Notes: generated by a model from the letters alone, not told the origin. A stretch of 64,000 nt of DNA from Leptidea sinapis (GCF_905404315.1 NC_066275.1:2356001-2420000); one strand, 5' to 3'. Shown: positions 10,453 through 21,567, numbered from the stretch's first letter. Made by a program: numbers and translations.

Positions 10453-10836
10453 TTTTTTTTACATAAGAGAGAGCAAACGGGTAAGAGGCTCAAGGGATGG
10501 GGAGAGGTGAGGCCACCGCCCATGAACATCCACAACTTCAGGTGTCAAGAGATGCGTTGCCGGTCTTTAAGGAATGCTCTTTTCTTGAAGGTCCATAAGT
10601 CGTATCGATTCAGGAAAACCACAGCCGGTAATTGATTCCTCAAAGTGGCTGTGCGAGGCAAGAAATTTCTTGCAAAACGCGCGTTTGTTGAATGCCAAAC
10701 GTCAACGTGATGCGGGTGGTACTTAGCATGTAATGTCCGGTGGTGGAATTCGGCCGCTGGAATCAACTCGAACAGCTCCTCTGAGTACTCACCGTGATAA
10801 ATGCGGTAGAAGATGCAGAGAGAACCCAAGTTCTAT
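10453..10836 (-). pseudogene. Non-LTR retrotransposon RT C-terminus, divergent family B fragment
   Basis: The minus-strand frame of 94 codons reads CIFYRIYHGEYSEELFELIPAAEFHH... and then HHVDVWHSTNARFARNFLPRTATLRNQLP in pieces. This is the C-terminal region after the reverse transcriptase of a lepidopteran non-LTR element, also seen at 14807-15315, 18221-18708, 27938-28288, 41044-41478 and 61851-62190. The divergence (HHVDVWHSTN against HHLDVWRSTS) suggests a separate subfamily. It is 5' truncated, with a poly-T (antisense poly-A) at 10453. Confidence 0.75.
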
Positions 10837-10849
10837 GTTATTGGCACTC

Positions 10850-12290
10850 ACTATGGTAAATAAATATATTTCTTGTTCTTATTATTTTCACCATTAATGT
10901 TAGCTCTTTAAATGTATGCTAAAACATCAGCGTTCTTGTAACAGTGTTTTGTGGTCGTGAGAGCATGGTTCGGTAACCTACAATCAATTTGTGCTTCTAT
11001 ACCATAAATAATAACCGACACAAATGACTTCCAGCGGTGCTAAATGGAGTTACAGTAGAGAAAATATATTTATTGTAGTTGTCTAGTGTTAGCTCGAACC
11101 ATAAGTTAAATAAATAGTAGTTAAAAAAAACACATTTTTTATAGAAAACTTTTTATCGTTATACAAATTATTTTAATTAAAAAATAAAGTGATTCAACAA
11201 AAATAACTCAAAGCCACACACAATACACGTAAGTCAAAAAAATAAATGTAACTTTAGGACACAGATTAATTAACAGATGTGAATAGGCAGTGGGATATTC
11301 TTTTATTATCCATCTGGTGTTCCAATTACACATTTGCCCTCTCATATAAAAAAGACGTATTAATACAATTATAATGAAATGATAAATAATATTCCTGACT
11401 TTTTCAATTACAATTAATATATTTGATTAAAATTTTAAGCGTGTAACTGTGACCGGAAAAGCTTTTTAATGTAGTTAATTAACAGACTATGTCAACGCTT
11501 TATAAAGCATTCAACCCAATTATTGTGGCCGACCAGGAACATAACTAGTATACTTTTGGTATTTTATTGTTTATTTTTATAATATAAAGTGCTTTTTATA
11601 ATTATCAATTTGTAGATACGTTAAAGTTGCTGAGTTATTTCCTTATGTATTTCTGTTACTATCTAGTTGGTAGCGTGATTCGTAGTTTAATTTTTGATAT
11701 GAAGACATTTTTTTACTATCCTTACTCAAATGTAACAAAGTACTTGACCACAATCTGAGTTGGGTTACCTTCTATTTCGTCGTGAGTTAGTGTATCGATT
11801 ATTATTTGTTCTTTGCCTTTTTTTTTGATTTCTTAGTCACTCTTCATCTTTGTTGTTACGTGTAGCGTTCTTTTTTTCTATATACATCTTTCCAATGTTA
11901 ATTGTTAAAGCGCATACGCTGTGGTTTATGTTAATTGGAACAAAATACTACCCATTACAGTCTTATATATTTAGAGGGTTATATTAGATGTGCACCAGTC
12001 ATTTGGCGTCTCTTCCGGTAAACTTCTCTCATAACTCTGGTTCCTTTGTAAATAGTTTGGTTTTAGGTTAGATAAAGATATCTCTACCGAACTCTATTAC
12101 TTTTTTTGAAACCTTCGGTCTGGCACTTGTATCGCTTTTCAAACGTTTGAACAGTTTTTTTTCTTTTTGTCCTCCATCCAATCTGGACCAGCCACTCCTT
12201 TAAGATCATCCTCCCATCGTTTTATTTACCCCTTTACTTATTTTCCATTCTCGTGAAAACCACTGTTATGATTTTTGTCCATTTTTCTAA
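10850..12290. other. 1.4 kb AT-rich stretch, nothing recognised
   Basis: I found no open frame with recognisable motifs, no TIR pair and no shared repeat. It may be unique intergenic or intronic DNA. Confidence 0.35.
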
Positions 12291-12295
12291 AAAGA

Positions 12296-12475
12296 GTGGC
12301 TGGCCCAGAATGCAAGAGAATGGCGAGGGAGAGAGAAAGATGGAAGTCTTTGGAGGAGGCCTACGTCAAAGGACAAGCTGTTATAAAAATCGTAAGGAAT
12401 TAGTTAAGGATATATATAAAAATGTTATTGCTAGAAAAAGCAATAAAGGCTTATTTTATTTATTATAGCAAAATA
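12296..12475 (+). pseudogene. RT C-terminal tail remnant of a non-LTR element
   Basis: One frame reads KRMARERERWKSLEEAYVKG then a stop and an A-rich 3' end, resembling the C-terminus of LINE polyproteins (pattern RxRWKSLEEAYV). The longer open frame here is a different, out-of-phase frame. Clade not determined. Confidence 0.45.
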
Positions 12476-12903
12476 ATTATGAACAGGTTGTTTCTTTTAT
12501 ATAGCATTATCTTGTTATTTTGTTAGTACGTACCCCTCCGTCACGTCACGTATGTTCACCTTTGTTGATATTATATTATTATTATTTCAACATAAAAATA
12601 ACTAATGAAACACTATTAATAATAAAAGTCACAACATGGCAATACTTTTTCAATACATTATGGTTACCTTAAAATAACTTATATAACATATTAATATGCC
12701 TGACTGCCCCAAAAAATGAGACTGTGAACTCAAAGAGTTCCCGGTCAATACTTTAACCAATAAATTTACTGCTCTGTTCCACTCAATATGTCAGTATTAT
12801 CTTACAATATTAAGATACTTTCTTTTCAAAAATGAACTGCTAGCCCTATGTCTTCTTCAACGCTAATGTAACCTATGCTTGCTAGTCTAAACAGACAAAA
12901 TAC

Positions 12904-13759
12904 TTTTTTCCCAACCTTGATGAAAAGTTTGCTTTTAGTCCCTGGTACGAGGGACAAAAGTCGTCTTACCGGGAGAGAATTGGAAAGTGAGAAAAAAATC
13001 GTATACGCACCACGTGAGATAAGTAGGACATTGCCGCGACCTGCGATTGTAACATTCCGCGGATGAGAATCACCTAATTTTCTCCCAAGGTGCGCTCCTC
13101 TTCAAGATTTTAGACAACACATAAGAGTAATGTGTTAAATAAAACTAAAAATTTTTAAACCAGAATGAATTTCCTCTTGTTTATGGTCACTCCGTCGCTT
13201 TGTAATTTCAATTGTGAGCGTTAATGAGATCTCGAGGGAGTAAATATGCACAAGAGCGTGTGCGATGTGTTATGTGTTCATTACATATACTTGTGTATTC
13301 CTACGAACCGAATTCCTAGCATGACTGAAACAAATGACACACTAAACAAATGACAAACTTCATAAGCTTATGTGGCTTAGCAACTGACTAAAATTGAACG
13401 AATATTCCATCCACGACAAGAAAACAGAAATATTTTCAGGAGAGGTCACAGTTAATTAATTTTACTTATAGTATGAGATTATTGAAATTAATAGATAAAT
13501 TACGTATCGAGGGAGAAAAGTTGGTCATTATCACCCGCGGAATATTGACACCCGAGCCGTAGGCGTGAGTGACAATCGTGGGTCGCATTGTCCTACTTAT
13601 CTCACGTGGTGCGTATACGATTTTTTCCCTACCTGAATGAAAAGCGAGCTTTTAGACCGTGGTACGAGGAAAAAAAGTCGTCTTGCAGGGAGAGAATCGG
13701 CCACGTTTGTCCCTCGTACCAACGACTAAAAGACAGCTTTTCATCGATGTGGGAAAAAA
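12904..13759. mobile_element. Large nested foldback element
   Basis: Long inverted arms, 12904-13091 and 13509-13759, surround a ~420 bp AT-rich centre. Shared blocks in inverted order include TTTTTCCCA, GGTACGAGGGACAAA, GTCGTCTTNCNGGGAGAGAA, TCGTATACGCACCACGTGAG, ATAAGTAGGACA and CCGCGG. The right arm holds an internal hairpin, with GAATGAAAAGCGAGCTTTTA near 13635 pairing with TAAAAGACAGCTTTTCATCG near 13727. In the left arm part of this hairpin has been deleted. No transposase is present and no clear target duplication is seen. Short open frames in both arms come from this repeat. Confidence 0.75.
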
Positions 13760-13764
13760 TTTTT

Positions 13765-14800
13765 ATGAAGTTATTAGATCTGTCATTAAATTTATTAGCA
13801 CATTATGTAGTATTGGAAGCTAATCCACAACCTTAACATGGTTGGTGTTTAAGCACATTGTTTAGTTTTAAACACGCTCCTAACTATCACTGAGTCTAAA
13901 CTTAATATCCAATTGAAACTTCAAGCGCTGCAGAATACTTAAGGTTAAGCTTTTGTAAGTCGTTACTACTCGACGTAATTGTTTTCATCGGTAACTGAAA
14001 CTTTTTACCACAAACTCGCAAATTGGCACGAAGCGCTAAAAGACTTGACGAGACTTTGTATTTCGACGTGAATTTTGTCTTGATTAACGTTGCTAAAATA
14101 TTCTAATTACAACGAAAACATTAGCCTCTCCCATTGGTTGTTGGAATTGTCTAAGACGGAAGAACATTTATATTTACTAACATTACGATGTTTCACATCA
14201 TGAATCGGAAATATTTAGATACAAAAGCTGAATTTGACATTTTTTGGCTTATTTTTTAAACAGTGAATTTGGAACTACAATTTAAATGAGTGTGATGATA
14301 TTAAGCTATTAAATCAGCTAAGTGAAACTTTATAATATTTTATCTTCATTTTAATCTGAAATTGCAATTGCAAATTGTACATAGTTGATCAATAAGGATT
14401 CTACTCAATAACAATAATATATATGTTATATATATTATTGAGGAACTTCAAAATAAACTACAAATGGTTTCTCAGAAAATACAAAGTTTTGCTTTGTTTA
14501 ACACGCCTTTACAATTTTACTACAATTATCAAGTTAAGACAATTACACTTCTATCTCACCTGAAAATACAAAAAAACTACATTTAAGCTTCACGAATATC
14601 GCTTCCTTAATCGTATCCTTCGATAAGTTTTTATAACAATAAAATTCACAAAATAATCTAAGCGTCATTCACCATTTAATCATAGTTCACACGTTTCTTC
14701 GACGCGCCCTCTACCATCTTCCACACACAACATAGAAAAGCGAAGATCAGCAAATTCAAATTAATGTAATGTCATTGATTTCATTACATAGATACCTATA
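13765..14800. other. AT-rich stretch with a short palindrome
   Basis: No gene or dispersed repeat recognised. A small AT palindrome lies at about 14403-14442 (CTCAATA...TATTGAG). Confidence 0.35.
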
Positions 14801-14806
14801 TATATT

Positions 14807-15315
14807 TAATGGAATAGGAAGACAAACGAGCGTACGTGTCACCTGGTGTTAAGTGATCACCGCCGCCCACAATCTCTTGCAACACCAGAGGAATCACAGG
14901 AGCGTTGCTGGCCTTTAAGGAAGGTGTACGCGCTTTTTAAGGTACCCATGTCGTATCGTACCGGAAACACCGCATAAGGAAGCTCATTCAGCTTCGTAGT
15001 ACGTGAAAGAAAGCTTCTTGAACTGCACTGTGGAGGATCACACATCCAGATGGTGGGGATGATATCCTAACTTATGGCGTGTCGTGCGAAAGTGGAATTC
15101 GGCGGCAGGAATCAGGTTAAACAGTCCTACGGAACACTCCCCGTGATAAATGCGATTGAAGACACACAATGAAGCGACATATCTACGCAACGCCAAAATG
15201 CCAAGTGATCCAGCCGTTCACAGAGCACTGGGTCCCCGATAATTCAAGCTGCTCTACGTTGCACTTGGTCAAATGGATCGAGCTGATAACGGGGTTGCGC
15301 CAGACCAGAGATGAC
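14807..15315 (-). pseudogene. Non-LTR retrotransposon 3' fragment, family B
   Basis: 5'-truncated copy. On the plus strand, AATGGAATAGGAAGACAAACG marks the element's 3' end, followed inward by GTTAAGTGATCACCGCCGCC and the antisense of the C-terminal coding region. One minus frame includes SFLSRTTKLNELP...VRYDMGTLKSAYTFLKG. Frameshifts and deletions interrupt it. The stretch to 15310 (GATCCAGCCGTTCACAGAGC, ATCGAGCTGATAACGGGG) is the antisense of the region around RRAARIVGDPVLCERLDHLA. Confidence 0.8.
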
Positions 15316-15319
15316 ATAT

Positions 15320-15763
15320 AGATATTTCAGAATAACGTAACTTTAAATACTTTTAAATTTGATGTGGTTTGCTATATTATAAACTAAACTGTTTTAAAAT
15401 TGCCAACAAGGACACCATCCCTAGACGCTGTAATTAGTCAATAATATGGTTTTACAAGGACCTGCGTCGGCGAGTACTTAAGGCCGTTGGGGAAATTTAT
15501 TTGCTCGAGTATTGCGATAAAGTCATTTATATTTTTGTTCTAATAACTAAGAACTTATCCACTGCCGATAATTTTTTAACGTCTCATATTTGTTTTGATG
15601 ACAATTCTAATCGGGTGTTCAATCTGTTACTACGAAATTTAAATTAAATATAAAAGTCCTTTTATAAATAGCTTCTGCAAAAAGTTAAGCATTATTTACT
15701 TATTAATATTACTAACGTTAACTTATCGGTGACAATACCAAATTTAAAGAATATCTTGTGTCA
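15320..15763. other. AT-rich spacer, nothing recognised
   Basis: No shared repeat or coding signature. Confidence 0.3.
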
Positions 15764-15765
15764 AA

Positions 15766-16057
15766 GTTTTTTTTCTTTGAAACTAAGGGACAAGACGAGC
15801 AGGACGTTTAACTGATGGTAATTGATACGCCCTACCCACTACATAGCAGTGACGCTGGGGGTTCTTGAAATAATTCTGAGTGGCACTATAATTGCGCTCA
15901 TCACCTTGAGTCACATTTTCCCAGTAATTTAGCTACGACGCCCTTCAGACCGAAACACAGTAATTTTTACACATTACTGCTTCACGGCAGAAAAAAGGCG
16001 CCGTTGTGGTACCCATAATCTAGCCGGCTTCCTGTGCAAAGAAGCCTCCCACTGGTA
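15766..16057 (-). repeat. Family A retroposon copy 3
   Basis: Near full-length, antisense on the plus strand from poly-T (15766) through GACAAGACGAGCAGGACGTT to GAAGCCTCCCACTGGTA. It carries small deletions in the middle. Confidence 0.75.
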
Positions 16058-16555
16058 AGTGTTGAAATGTATATACCATTTTCATACATTCGTAATAACT
16101 AAAAGATATAGACATGATCTAAAAGACATACCAACTCGTCATTATAGTCCAAAAAGTTTTATGTCCGAAGAAAATTATAGTCATCAAAGCAACTACAGCA
16201 TAAATAAAAAAAACCCATTGCAAATATTACGTTTGTTAAATCTGGGTCTAAATTAAAACAACAAAACAAATGCATATAATAAAGCATTTATTAGAGAGGG
16301 TAATTTTAGAAATAAGCCATATAAAAGATTTGATTTTAACCTTTTTGAGTGTAGTATGGGACAAATCACAGCTCACGTGTGAATGCGCTAAAATGCCTCA
16401 AAATATATTAAACATCTTTGAAAATAATAACTACTATAGTACGTAAACAGAAGGAGTGACTTTATATATTATAGCACTAGAAATAAGGGATTGCTTGTAA
16501 CTAATTCAAGTAGGCTTCATAAGATACATAATAGCTTTAAGAGTAAATGTTAACA
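16058..16555. other. AT-rich spacer, nothing recognised
   Basis: Contains a lysine-rich chance frame at 16059-16256 and no recognisable repeat. Confidence 0.3.
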
Positions 16556-16557
16556 AT

Positions 16558-16740
16558 TTTAAAATAAAGTCCCAGCCACTGTTGAGGCATTATCTATAAA
16601 TAAATTTAAATGTTTTATTAGAAAATGGCTCTGTCGTAAATCCTACTACTCCACAGCTGAATATCTAATCGGACAGCCTGGGACTAGATTATGATTATTT
16701 TATAGCAATAGCAATGACAGTACAATATTCTATATTTTTA
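16558..16740 (+). pseudogene. LINE RT C-terminus (upstream half of interrupted copy)
   Basis: In one frame: KVPATVEALSINKFKCFIRK, WLCRKSYYSTAEYLIG, then QPGTRL and a stop. This is the typical last segment of a jockey-like LINE polyprotein (NKFKxxIRKWL..K.YYS..EYL). The 3' untranslated region continues after the piggyBac-like insertion at 17405-17580. Confidence 0.7.
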
Positions 16741-16744
16741 TTAA

Positions 16745-17404
16745 CCTTTCCGCATCAGCCGTGCCCGCGGGCACTGGTAATTCAAAAAACAATGAGAGCG
16801 GCTGTGCCGCGGGGCACTCTTTTACCTCATCCAGTTTTCACCCTTATTAGGTGTACAAGATGGTTTATTTGCCTACGCAGTTATGAACGAGTGAATTCCC
16901 AAACACATTTCGATCCGTTACGATTCAAGGCCACCAATATTCGACGTCATAGCTTTACGGACAAAGCACTTATGTGTCCACTTGTTCCCGGCCGGCGCAG
17001 CGAGCGGTCGTTATCAAGACTTTACACGAAGATCGTTCTTTGTGGAGATTTAAGCTTAATTTTATAATTAACATATACTATTCATTACAAAAACATAAAA
17101 GGAAATAAATAAAACAAGTAATTAACAATAATAACAATATTTATTTTAAAATATACCTATTTTTACACTTTTTTTCGAATGAAAAGTCTTTGTGAAATAA
17201 AAAAGAAAGACAATATGAATAATTTATACATGGTCTTATAGCTTGTTTCAATAGCTTTCAGTGACAGTCACTCAAATCACCCTAGTTATAAGCATTTTAT
17301 AACTACACGTAAAATAATACACACGGGGAAAATGCCGCGAAAATGCCGGAAGCTTGCCGATCTATAGTGTACAGCGAGATCCGGAGCGCGCTGATGCGGA
17401 AAGG
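16745..17404. mobile_element. piggyBac-like non-autonomous element (TTAA duplication)
   Basis: 660 bp element with a perfect 15 bp inverted repeat CCTTTCCGCATCAGC at both ends, flanked by TTAA at 16741-16744 and 17405-17408. TTAA duplication plus CC...GG ends is diagnostic of the piggyBac superfamily. Just inside the left end is a 14 bp perfect palindrome, GTGCCCGCGGGCAC. No DDD transposase is visible: the 117-codon frame at 16714-17067 begins in flanking DNA and lacks recognisable motifs. It interrupts a LINE 3' end. Confidence 0.8.
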
Positions 17405-17580
17405 TTAAAAAAAGCGCAAAAAAAGAATCCTGGGAGAGTTTTTTGCGCCGCTTCTTCTCTCTCAGAGCGCCATTTGTTTCCAAAGCGGTAGTAGTATCTA
17501 GTATATTATAAATGACATCAAAAAGAATTCTAAAGGAATCAATTTTGAGAAAATAAAGGCCTTTTATGCATTTTATGCCT
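17405..17580 (+). repeat. LINE 3' UTR (downstream half of interrupted copy)
   Basis: GAATCCTGGGAGAGTTTTTT and GCGCCGCTTCTTCTCTCTCA resemble the GAGTTTCTTGC..TTCTTCTC signature of jockey-like 3' UTRs. The tail ATGACATC..GGAATCAATTTTGAGAAAAT recurs at 26376-26440. Together with 16558-16740 it forms one LINE 3' end split by the piggyBac-like element. Confidence 0.65.
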
Positions 17581-18216
17581 ATTTATGCCTTTTATATTGA
17601 TAAGTATATGTCAGCTTTTTGTTTGACGGTACTTAAAAAGTATTAACTAAGAAAAATCATCTATCCATAGCAATTATGCTTTGTTATCTGAAAAAAAATA
17701 AGACGGAAATAAAATATAAAAGCAAATCAGTAGGTAGATAGTCTTCTTTTCTATTCAAACAAATTACAAAATTAATTTAACACGAGAATTGTAATAAAAT
17801 TCTCAAATAAATTCAACTGCAGCTTGTCACGAGATAAGTTCGTTCCAAATACTTCCAGCGTTTCTATCCAAGTTGGGATCACATAGATTTTTCTAATCTC
17901 ACCGACTTTGCTGTAAAACTTACGTGGAATTCACTAATTGAAACAGCTTACTTGAAATGTGCTACTTTCTGAATATACTGTTTCAATTAATTTTAATCTA
18001 GTTTGTGGTTATCCTGTATACATATTAAAGTAATGTATAATATGTAGGTATATATTTTACTTATATCTTTAAATTTTTGATAGTAACTAAAAGTTCTTTA
18101 AAATTAAATTTTTCTAAAAGTTGCTTTTTCTACATTTAATTAAAGGCTTAGTTAGAAGAAGGTATTACTTAAAATTTTCGTAAGAAATTATTAAATGTAC
18201 TTATGTAAATAGGCCT
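17581..18216. other. AT-rich stretch, nothing recognised
   Basis: Starts with short ATGCCTTTTAT-like repeats belonging to the LINE tail, then unique-looking AT-rich DNA. Confidence 0.3.
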
Positions 18217-18220
18217 TACT

Positions 18221-18708
18221 TTTTTTTTTATGGAATAGGAGGACAAACGAGCGTACGGGTCACCTGGTGTTAAGTGATCACCGCCGCCCACACTCTCTTG
18301 CAACACCAGAGGAATCACAGGAGCGTTGCCGGCCTTTAAGTGAGGTGTACGCGCTTTTTTTGAAGGGACCAATGTCGTATCGTCCTGGAAACACCGCACA
18401 AGCTGCACCGTGGAGGAACCCCACACATTTATATGGTAGGGATATTATCCTAATTTGTGGCGTGTCGTGCGTAGATAGAATTAAGCGGCAGGAATCAGGA
18501 CAAACAGCTCTTCGGAACACTCCCCATGAAAAATGCGGTTGAAGACACTCAAGGCGACATCCCTACCCAACGGTAGCCATTCACAGAGCACTTGATCCCA
18601 GACAATTCGAGCAGTTGTGCGTTGCACTCGGTCAAATGGTTCGAGCTGATACTGGGGTGCGCCCGACCAGACCTGCGCTTTGTAGAGCGCTTAAATGTGT
18701 GCCGGCTT
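18221..18708 (-). pseudogene. Non-LTR retrotransposon 3' fragment, family B
   Basis: The poly-T, TATGGAATAGGAGGACAAACG and GTGATCACCGCCGCCCACAC order marks the antisense 3' end. Broken minus frames carry AVFPGRYDIGPFKKSAYTSL and a trailing GRQRSCDSSGVARECGRR. A deletion removes the part around NFLPRTTKLWNE. It extends to the antisense of the region just after the RT domain (GACCTGCGCTTTGTAGAGCG). Confidence 0.8.
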
Positions 18709-19182
18709 GATTTACCAATTAAGTGCCATAAAAGTAAGGAGAAATATAATAAAGAAATAGCTCCTTTTAACATTTTTTTAGTAAAGTGTTAAGTTGATAT
18801 AATGGATCGCATCTAAATGATTTTGCTAAGCACTTATGACTATAGTTTTTAATTTGAAAAGATACAATAGACTAAACCTAAGTAATTAATTACCAGTCAA
18901 CCGGATGAATCATTATTCAGCTCTAAACTTAATATGCAACAAGAAACGCAAATTATTTGCGATTCTCAGTTCAATTAAGTATTCACAACAGATACCTCCT
19001 ACGGACATAATGAATTAATAAACAGTTATTGAAAATTCCGTTGAAGCGACCAGATAAGGACGGGTTCCTTTAATAATTTAATATTCGAAGCCTTTGTTAA
19101 ATTAGAAGGTGTTGTATAGAGCTATTTTAAATATATTTTATTTGAAATTTGAAACATTGCTCTCTTCGATATTAGTTTCGTT
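18709..19182. other. AT-rich spacer, nothing recognised
   Basis: No coding signal or shared repeat recognised. Confidence 0.3.
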
Positions 19183-19238
19183 AATGTTGCAGCAATTTAC
19201 ATACACAGCAAGTAACATAATGAAATTGCTGCAACATT
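19183..19238. repeat. Hairpin with 16 bp perfect arms
   Basis: AATGTTGCAGCAATTT (19183-19198) and its exact reverse complement (19223-19238) flank a 24 bp loop. A second small palindrome (TTTTCATAT / AATATGAAAA) follows directly. It could be a MITE relic or simple foldback. There is no evidence of transcription. Confidence 0.6.
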
Positions 19239-19461
19239 TTCATATTTTATAATATGAAAATACATTATATTCATCATAAACATCATCACATCAGCCGGAA
19301 AAGGTCCTCTCCTAAACAAAGGCTTCCCCCAAAAACCTTCACAATGATCGCACCTGCGCTACCCTCATCCATCTTGTGGCGTTCTACCAACACTGCGTCT
19401 TCCGGTACGTGGCCACCATTCGAGGACTTTACTGCCCCAAAGGCCATCTGTCCGTCGAACT

Positions 19462-19738
19462 AAAAAATCCTTCATTAATATAATAACTAATTTGTTATTT
19501 TTAACGTTTAGTTGATAATTATTTTTTATTTGCTTCTTATTGATTTCTACATTACTTTGTTTAAAATAAGATCTTTGTTGTAAAAACTGTAATTGAAAAT
19601 GATTGTTCTTTTTTTTTTTAAATATTATGTAATTTAATTTTAAGCGGCTATACACACAGATAAGCTTTTTAAAGTCTAAGTATGTGTTATTATATTTTAA
19701 GCTATAAATTACATTGCATATTAAAGAAAATTATAAAA
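19462..19738. mobile_element. Unclassified AT-rich insertion in RTE fragment
   Basis: 277 bp between RTE pieces, with AACT at both sides (19458-19461, 19739-19742) as a possible target duplication. A-rich runs occur at both edges and a T10 run in the middle. No family recognised. Confidence 0.4.
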
Positions 19739-19840
19739 AACTACGTCCCCTGCACACTGCCATCAATCATTTGGGCAATGTCAGTGGTTTTGGTTCTCGT
19801 ACGGATCTCCTCATTTCTCATTCCATCTCACAGGGAGGGA

Positions 19841-20111
19841 TTTTACCAATGGGAGGCTCCTTTTCACAGGATGCCGGCTAAATTATAGGTACCACAACGG
19901 CGTCTTTTTCTGTCATGAAGCAATTATGTGTAACCATCATTCTGCTTCGCTCGGAAGGGCGCCTCAAGGTGACGAGCGCAATTGTATTGCCGCTTAGAAT
20001 TATTTTGGTTTTACAAGAATCCTGAGTGGCATCATATTGTAATGGGCTAAGCATATTAATTACAATCAGCTGAACGTTCTACTCGTCTCGTCCCTTATTG
20101 TCATTAAAAAA
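19841..20111 (+). repeat. Family A retroposon copy 4 with target duplication
   Basis: Runs from TTTTACCAATGGGAGGCTCC to CTCGTCCCTTATTGTCATTA followed by A6. It is flanked by GGGA at 19837-19840 and 20112-20115. The interrupted host sequence is an RTE fragment whose uninterrupted form at 55905 reads, in reverse complement, CGCAGGGAAACTCCGAGC. The insertion point is therefore fixed and the orientation (A-tail at the right) is confirmed. Confidence 0.8.
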
Positions 20112-20225
20112 GGGAAACTCCGAGCATAGCCTTCTCCATTGCACTCTGAGCGAACATTAGCTTTCTCATCAGGCACATAGTTAGCAACACACTGGTAGAA
20201 AACCTTCGTCTTCAGAAGTTCAGAC

Positions 20226-20700
20226 ACTGTAGTATGTTATTTATTTTTATTTATACATTACAGTCACTTCAATGATATACAACATTTTCTTAAGGACGAC
20301 AATATAAGCGAGGCCGTGGGTAGATGCTAGTAAATAATAAGTTCTCTAACTATTAGTCAGTTATCTGGTAGTAACTTTCTTAATCAAAACAAAAATAATC
20401 AAAATTTTGAAAGCAAATATCGCGCACTATTGTACACAAAACACTAATATAATTCTAAATGTGCCAAACTTTTGATTGAAAGTCAAACTTAAAACAGATT
20501 GGATAACTTTTAAAGTCATCGATACTTTCGTGAATAATTTACTTAGCTAATCTATTCAAATAGAGCACTTTGATTAATTGTATAAATTAGAAAAAGTCAA
20601 TTTGTACAAGTCGATTTATAACTTTTCGTTATTGGAGTGTATTCACTTCAAAAGTTTCACCCGAGCTGACACTGTCTAACCATTTTCAAAGTCATGTAAT
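20226..20700. other. AT-rich stretch, nothing recognised
   Basis: No gene or shared repeat noticed. Confidence 0.3.
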
Positions 20701-20702
20701 AT

Positions 20703-21025
20703 ATTCTTTAATTTTTTTATGGAAAATTTGGATAAACGAGCTGGTGTCTTTAAGGTACGCTTTTTCGAAGTTGCCCATGTCATATCGTCCCAGAATCACC
20801 GCACAAGGAAGCTCATTCCACAGCTTTGTTGCACGTGGAAGAAAGTTCCTTGAAAACCACACTGTGGAGGAACGCCACACATTCAGATGGTGGGGATGAT
20901 ATTCTTATTTGTGGCGTGTTGTTCGAAGGTTGAATTGGACGGCATGAATCAGGTGAAACAGCACATCGGAACACTCTCTGTGATAAATGTGATAGAAGAC
21001 ACACAATGAAGCAACGTCTCTACGC
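20703..21025 (-). pseudogene. Non-LTR retrotransposon 3' fragment, family B
   Basis: Minus frames show WRSSTVWFSRNFLPRATKLW, NELPCAVILGRYDMGNFEKAYL and the upstream CVAFLHSVVF (wrong phase). A deletion removes the usual ATCACCGCCGCCC terminal block, leaving only GGAAAATTTGGATAAACGAG. After 21025 the sequence jumps to a piece of the endonuclease region (21118-21200), so the copy is internally deleted. Confidence 0.75.
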
Positions 21026-21117
21026 ACTACACTCCTGATCAGGTAATGCTCGGAAGTTCTGAGAGGGGCGTTGACAGCGACCTGATAACTATCGGGATGT
21101 GTGACTACACATTAGCA

Positions 21118-21200
21118 AAAGATCTAATAAGTATGTGGCTATCCTCATCTGGGTGCTGCGTTGGCGACTCAACCAATTCGGACAGACCATACATGTTAGT
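21118..21200 (-). pseudogene. Endonuclease-domain piece of family B element
   Basis: GATCTAATAAGTATGTGGCT ... GCGTTGGCGACTCAACCAAT ... GGACAGACCATAC matches 42838-42920 in the long family B copy, which encodes the end of the EN domain. It probably belongs to the same internally deleted copy as 20703-21025. Confidence 0.65.
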
Positions 21201-21357
21201 ATGCTGAGTTTTGATTAACATAGCTAAATGTTGTAAAGATCTATATATTTTTACCGATTCATTAAATTTCCTTTGGTAATTTCCAAGCGCTTTAAAATTA
21301 CGTTCCTAATGTCTCACACATATATGTCGTAATGATAGGCTTCCTCAGATATACGTA

Positions 21358-21437
21358 AAGGTGATCACTTAATTTCCGGTGCGTACGGGTACGCTCGTTT
21401 GTCCTCTTCTGCCATAAAAAATAAATAAATAAATACG
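21358..21437 (+). repeat. Family B 3' terminus only
   Basis: GGTGATCACTTAA, GTACGCTCGTTTGTCCTC and GCCATAAAAAATAAATAAAT are just the last ~60 bp of the family B LINE with an (AATA)n-like tail. It is a strongly 5'-truncated insertion, opposite in orientation to 20703-21025. Confidence 0.65.
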
Positions 21438-21567
21438 TCTCATGGGTATTGTAATGAATTAAAGATAATAAATTAAATTAAAAATTGAACCTTAAGAAGG
21501 GTTGAAACACATGTGAAACCTTCACACATTTGTGGGCGCTATAATGTAGTATTAAATATATATAAAA

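Larger units (their letters stand above)
19275..20225 (-). pseudogene. RTE-type LINE C-terminal fragment with two nested insertions
   Basis: Antisense pieces 19275-19461, 19739-19840 and 20112-20225 read in order as one RTE-like C-terminus. In the first piece the minus frame has VRRTDGLWGSKVLEWWPRTG RRSVGR. The second and third pieces correspond to the LRDRIRNE and RxMERAMLG regions seen intact at 55786-56070. The breaks are occupied by an AT-rich insert (19462-19738, flanked by AACT) and a family A retroposon (19841-20111, flanked by GGGA). The 3' end lies near CATCACATCAGCCGGAAAA. Confidence 0.7.

Noticed and set aside
16714..17067. 117-codon frame overlapping the piggyBac-like element
   Set aside because: Starts in LINE flank before the TTAA and crosses the element boundary. 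No DDD transposase motif, so it is a chance frame in GC-richer DNA.
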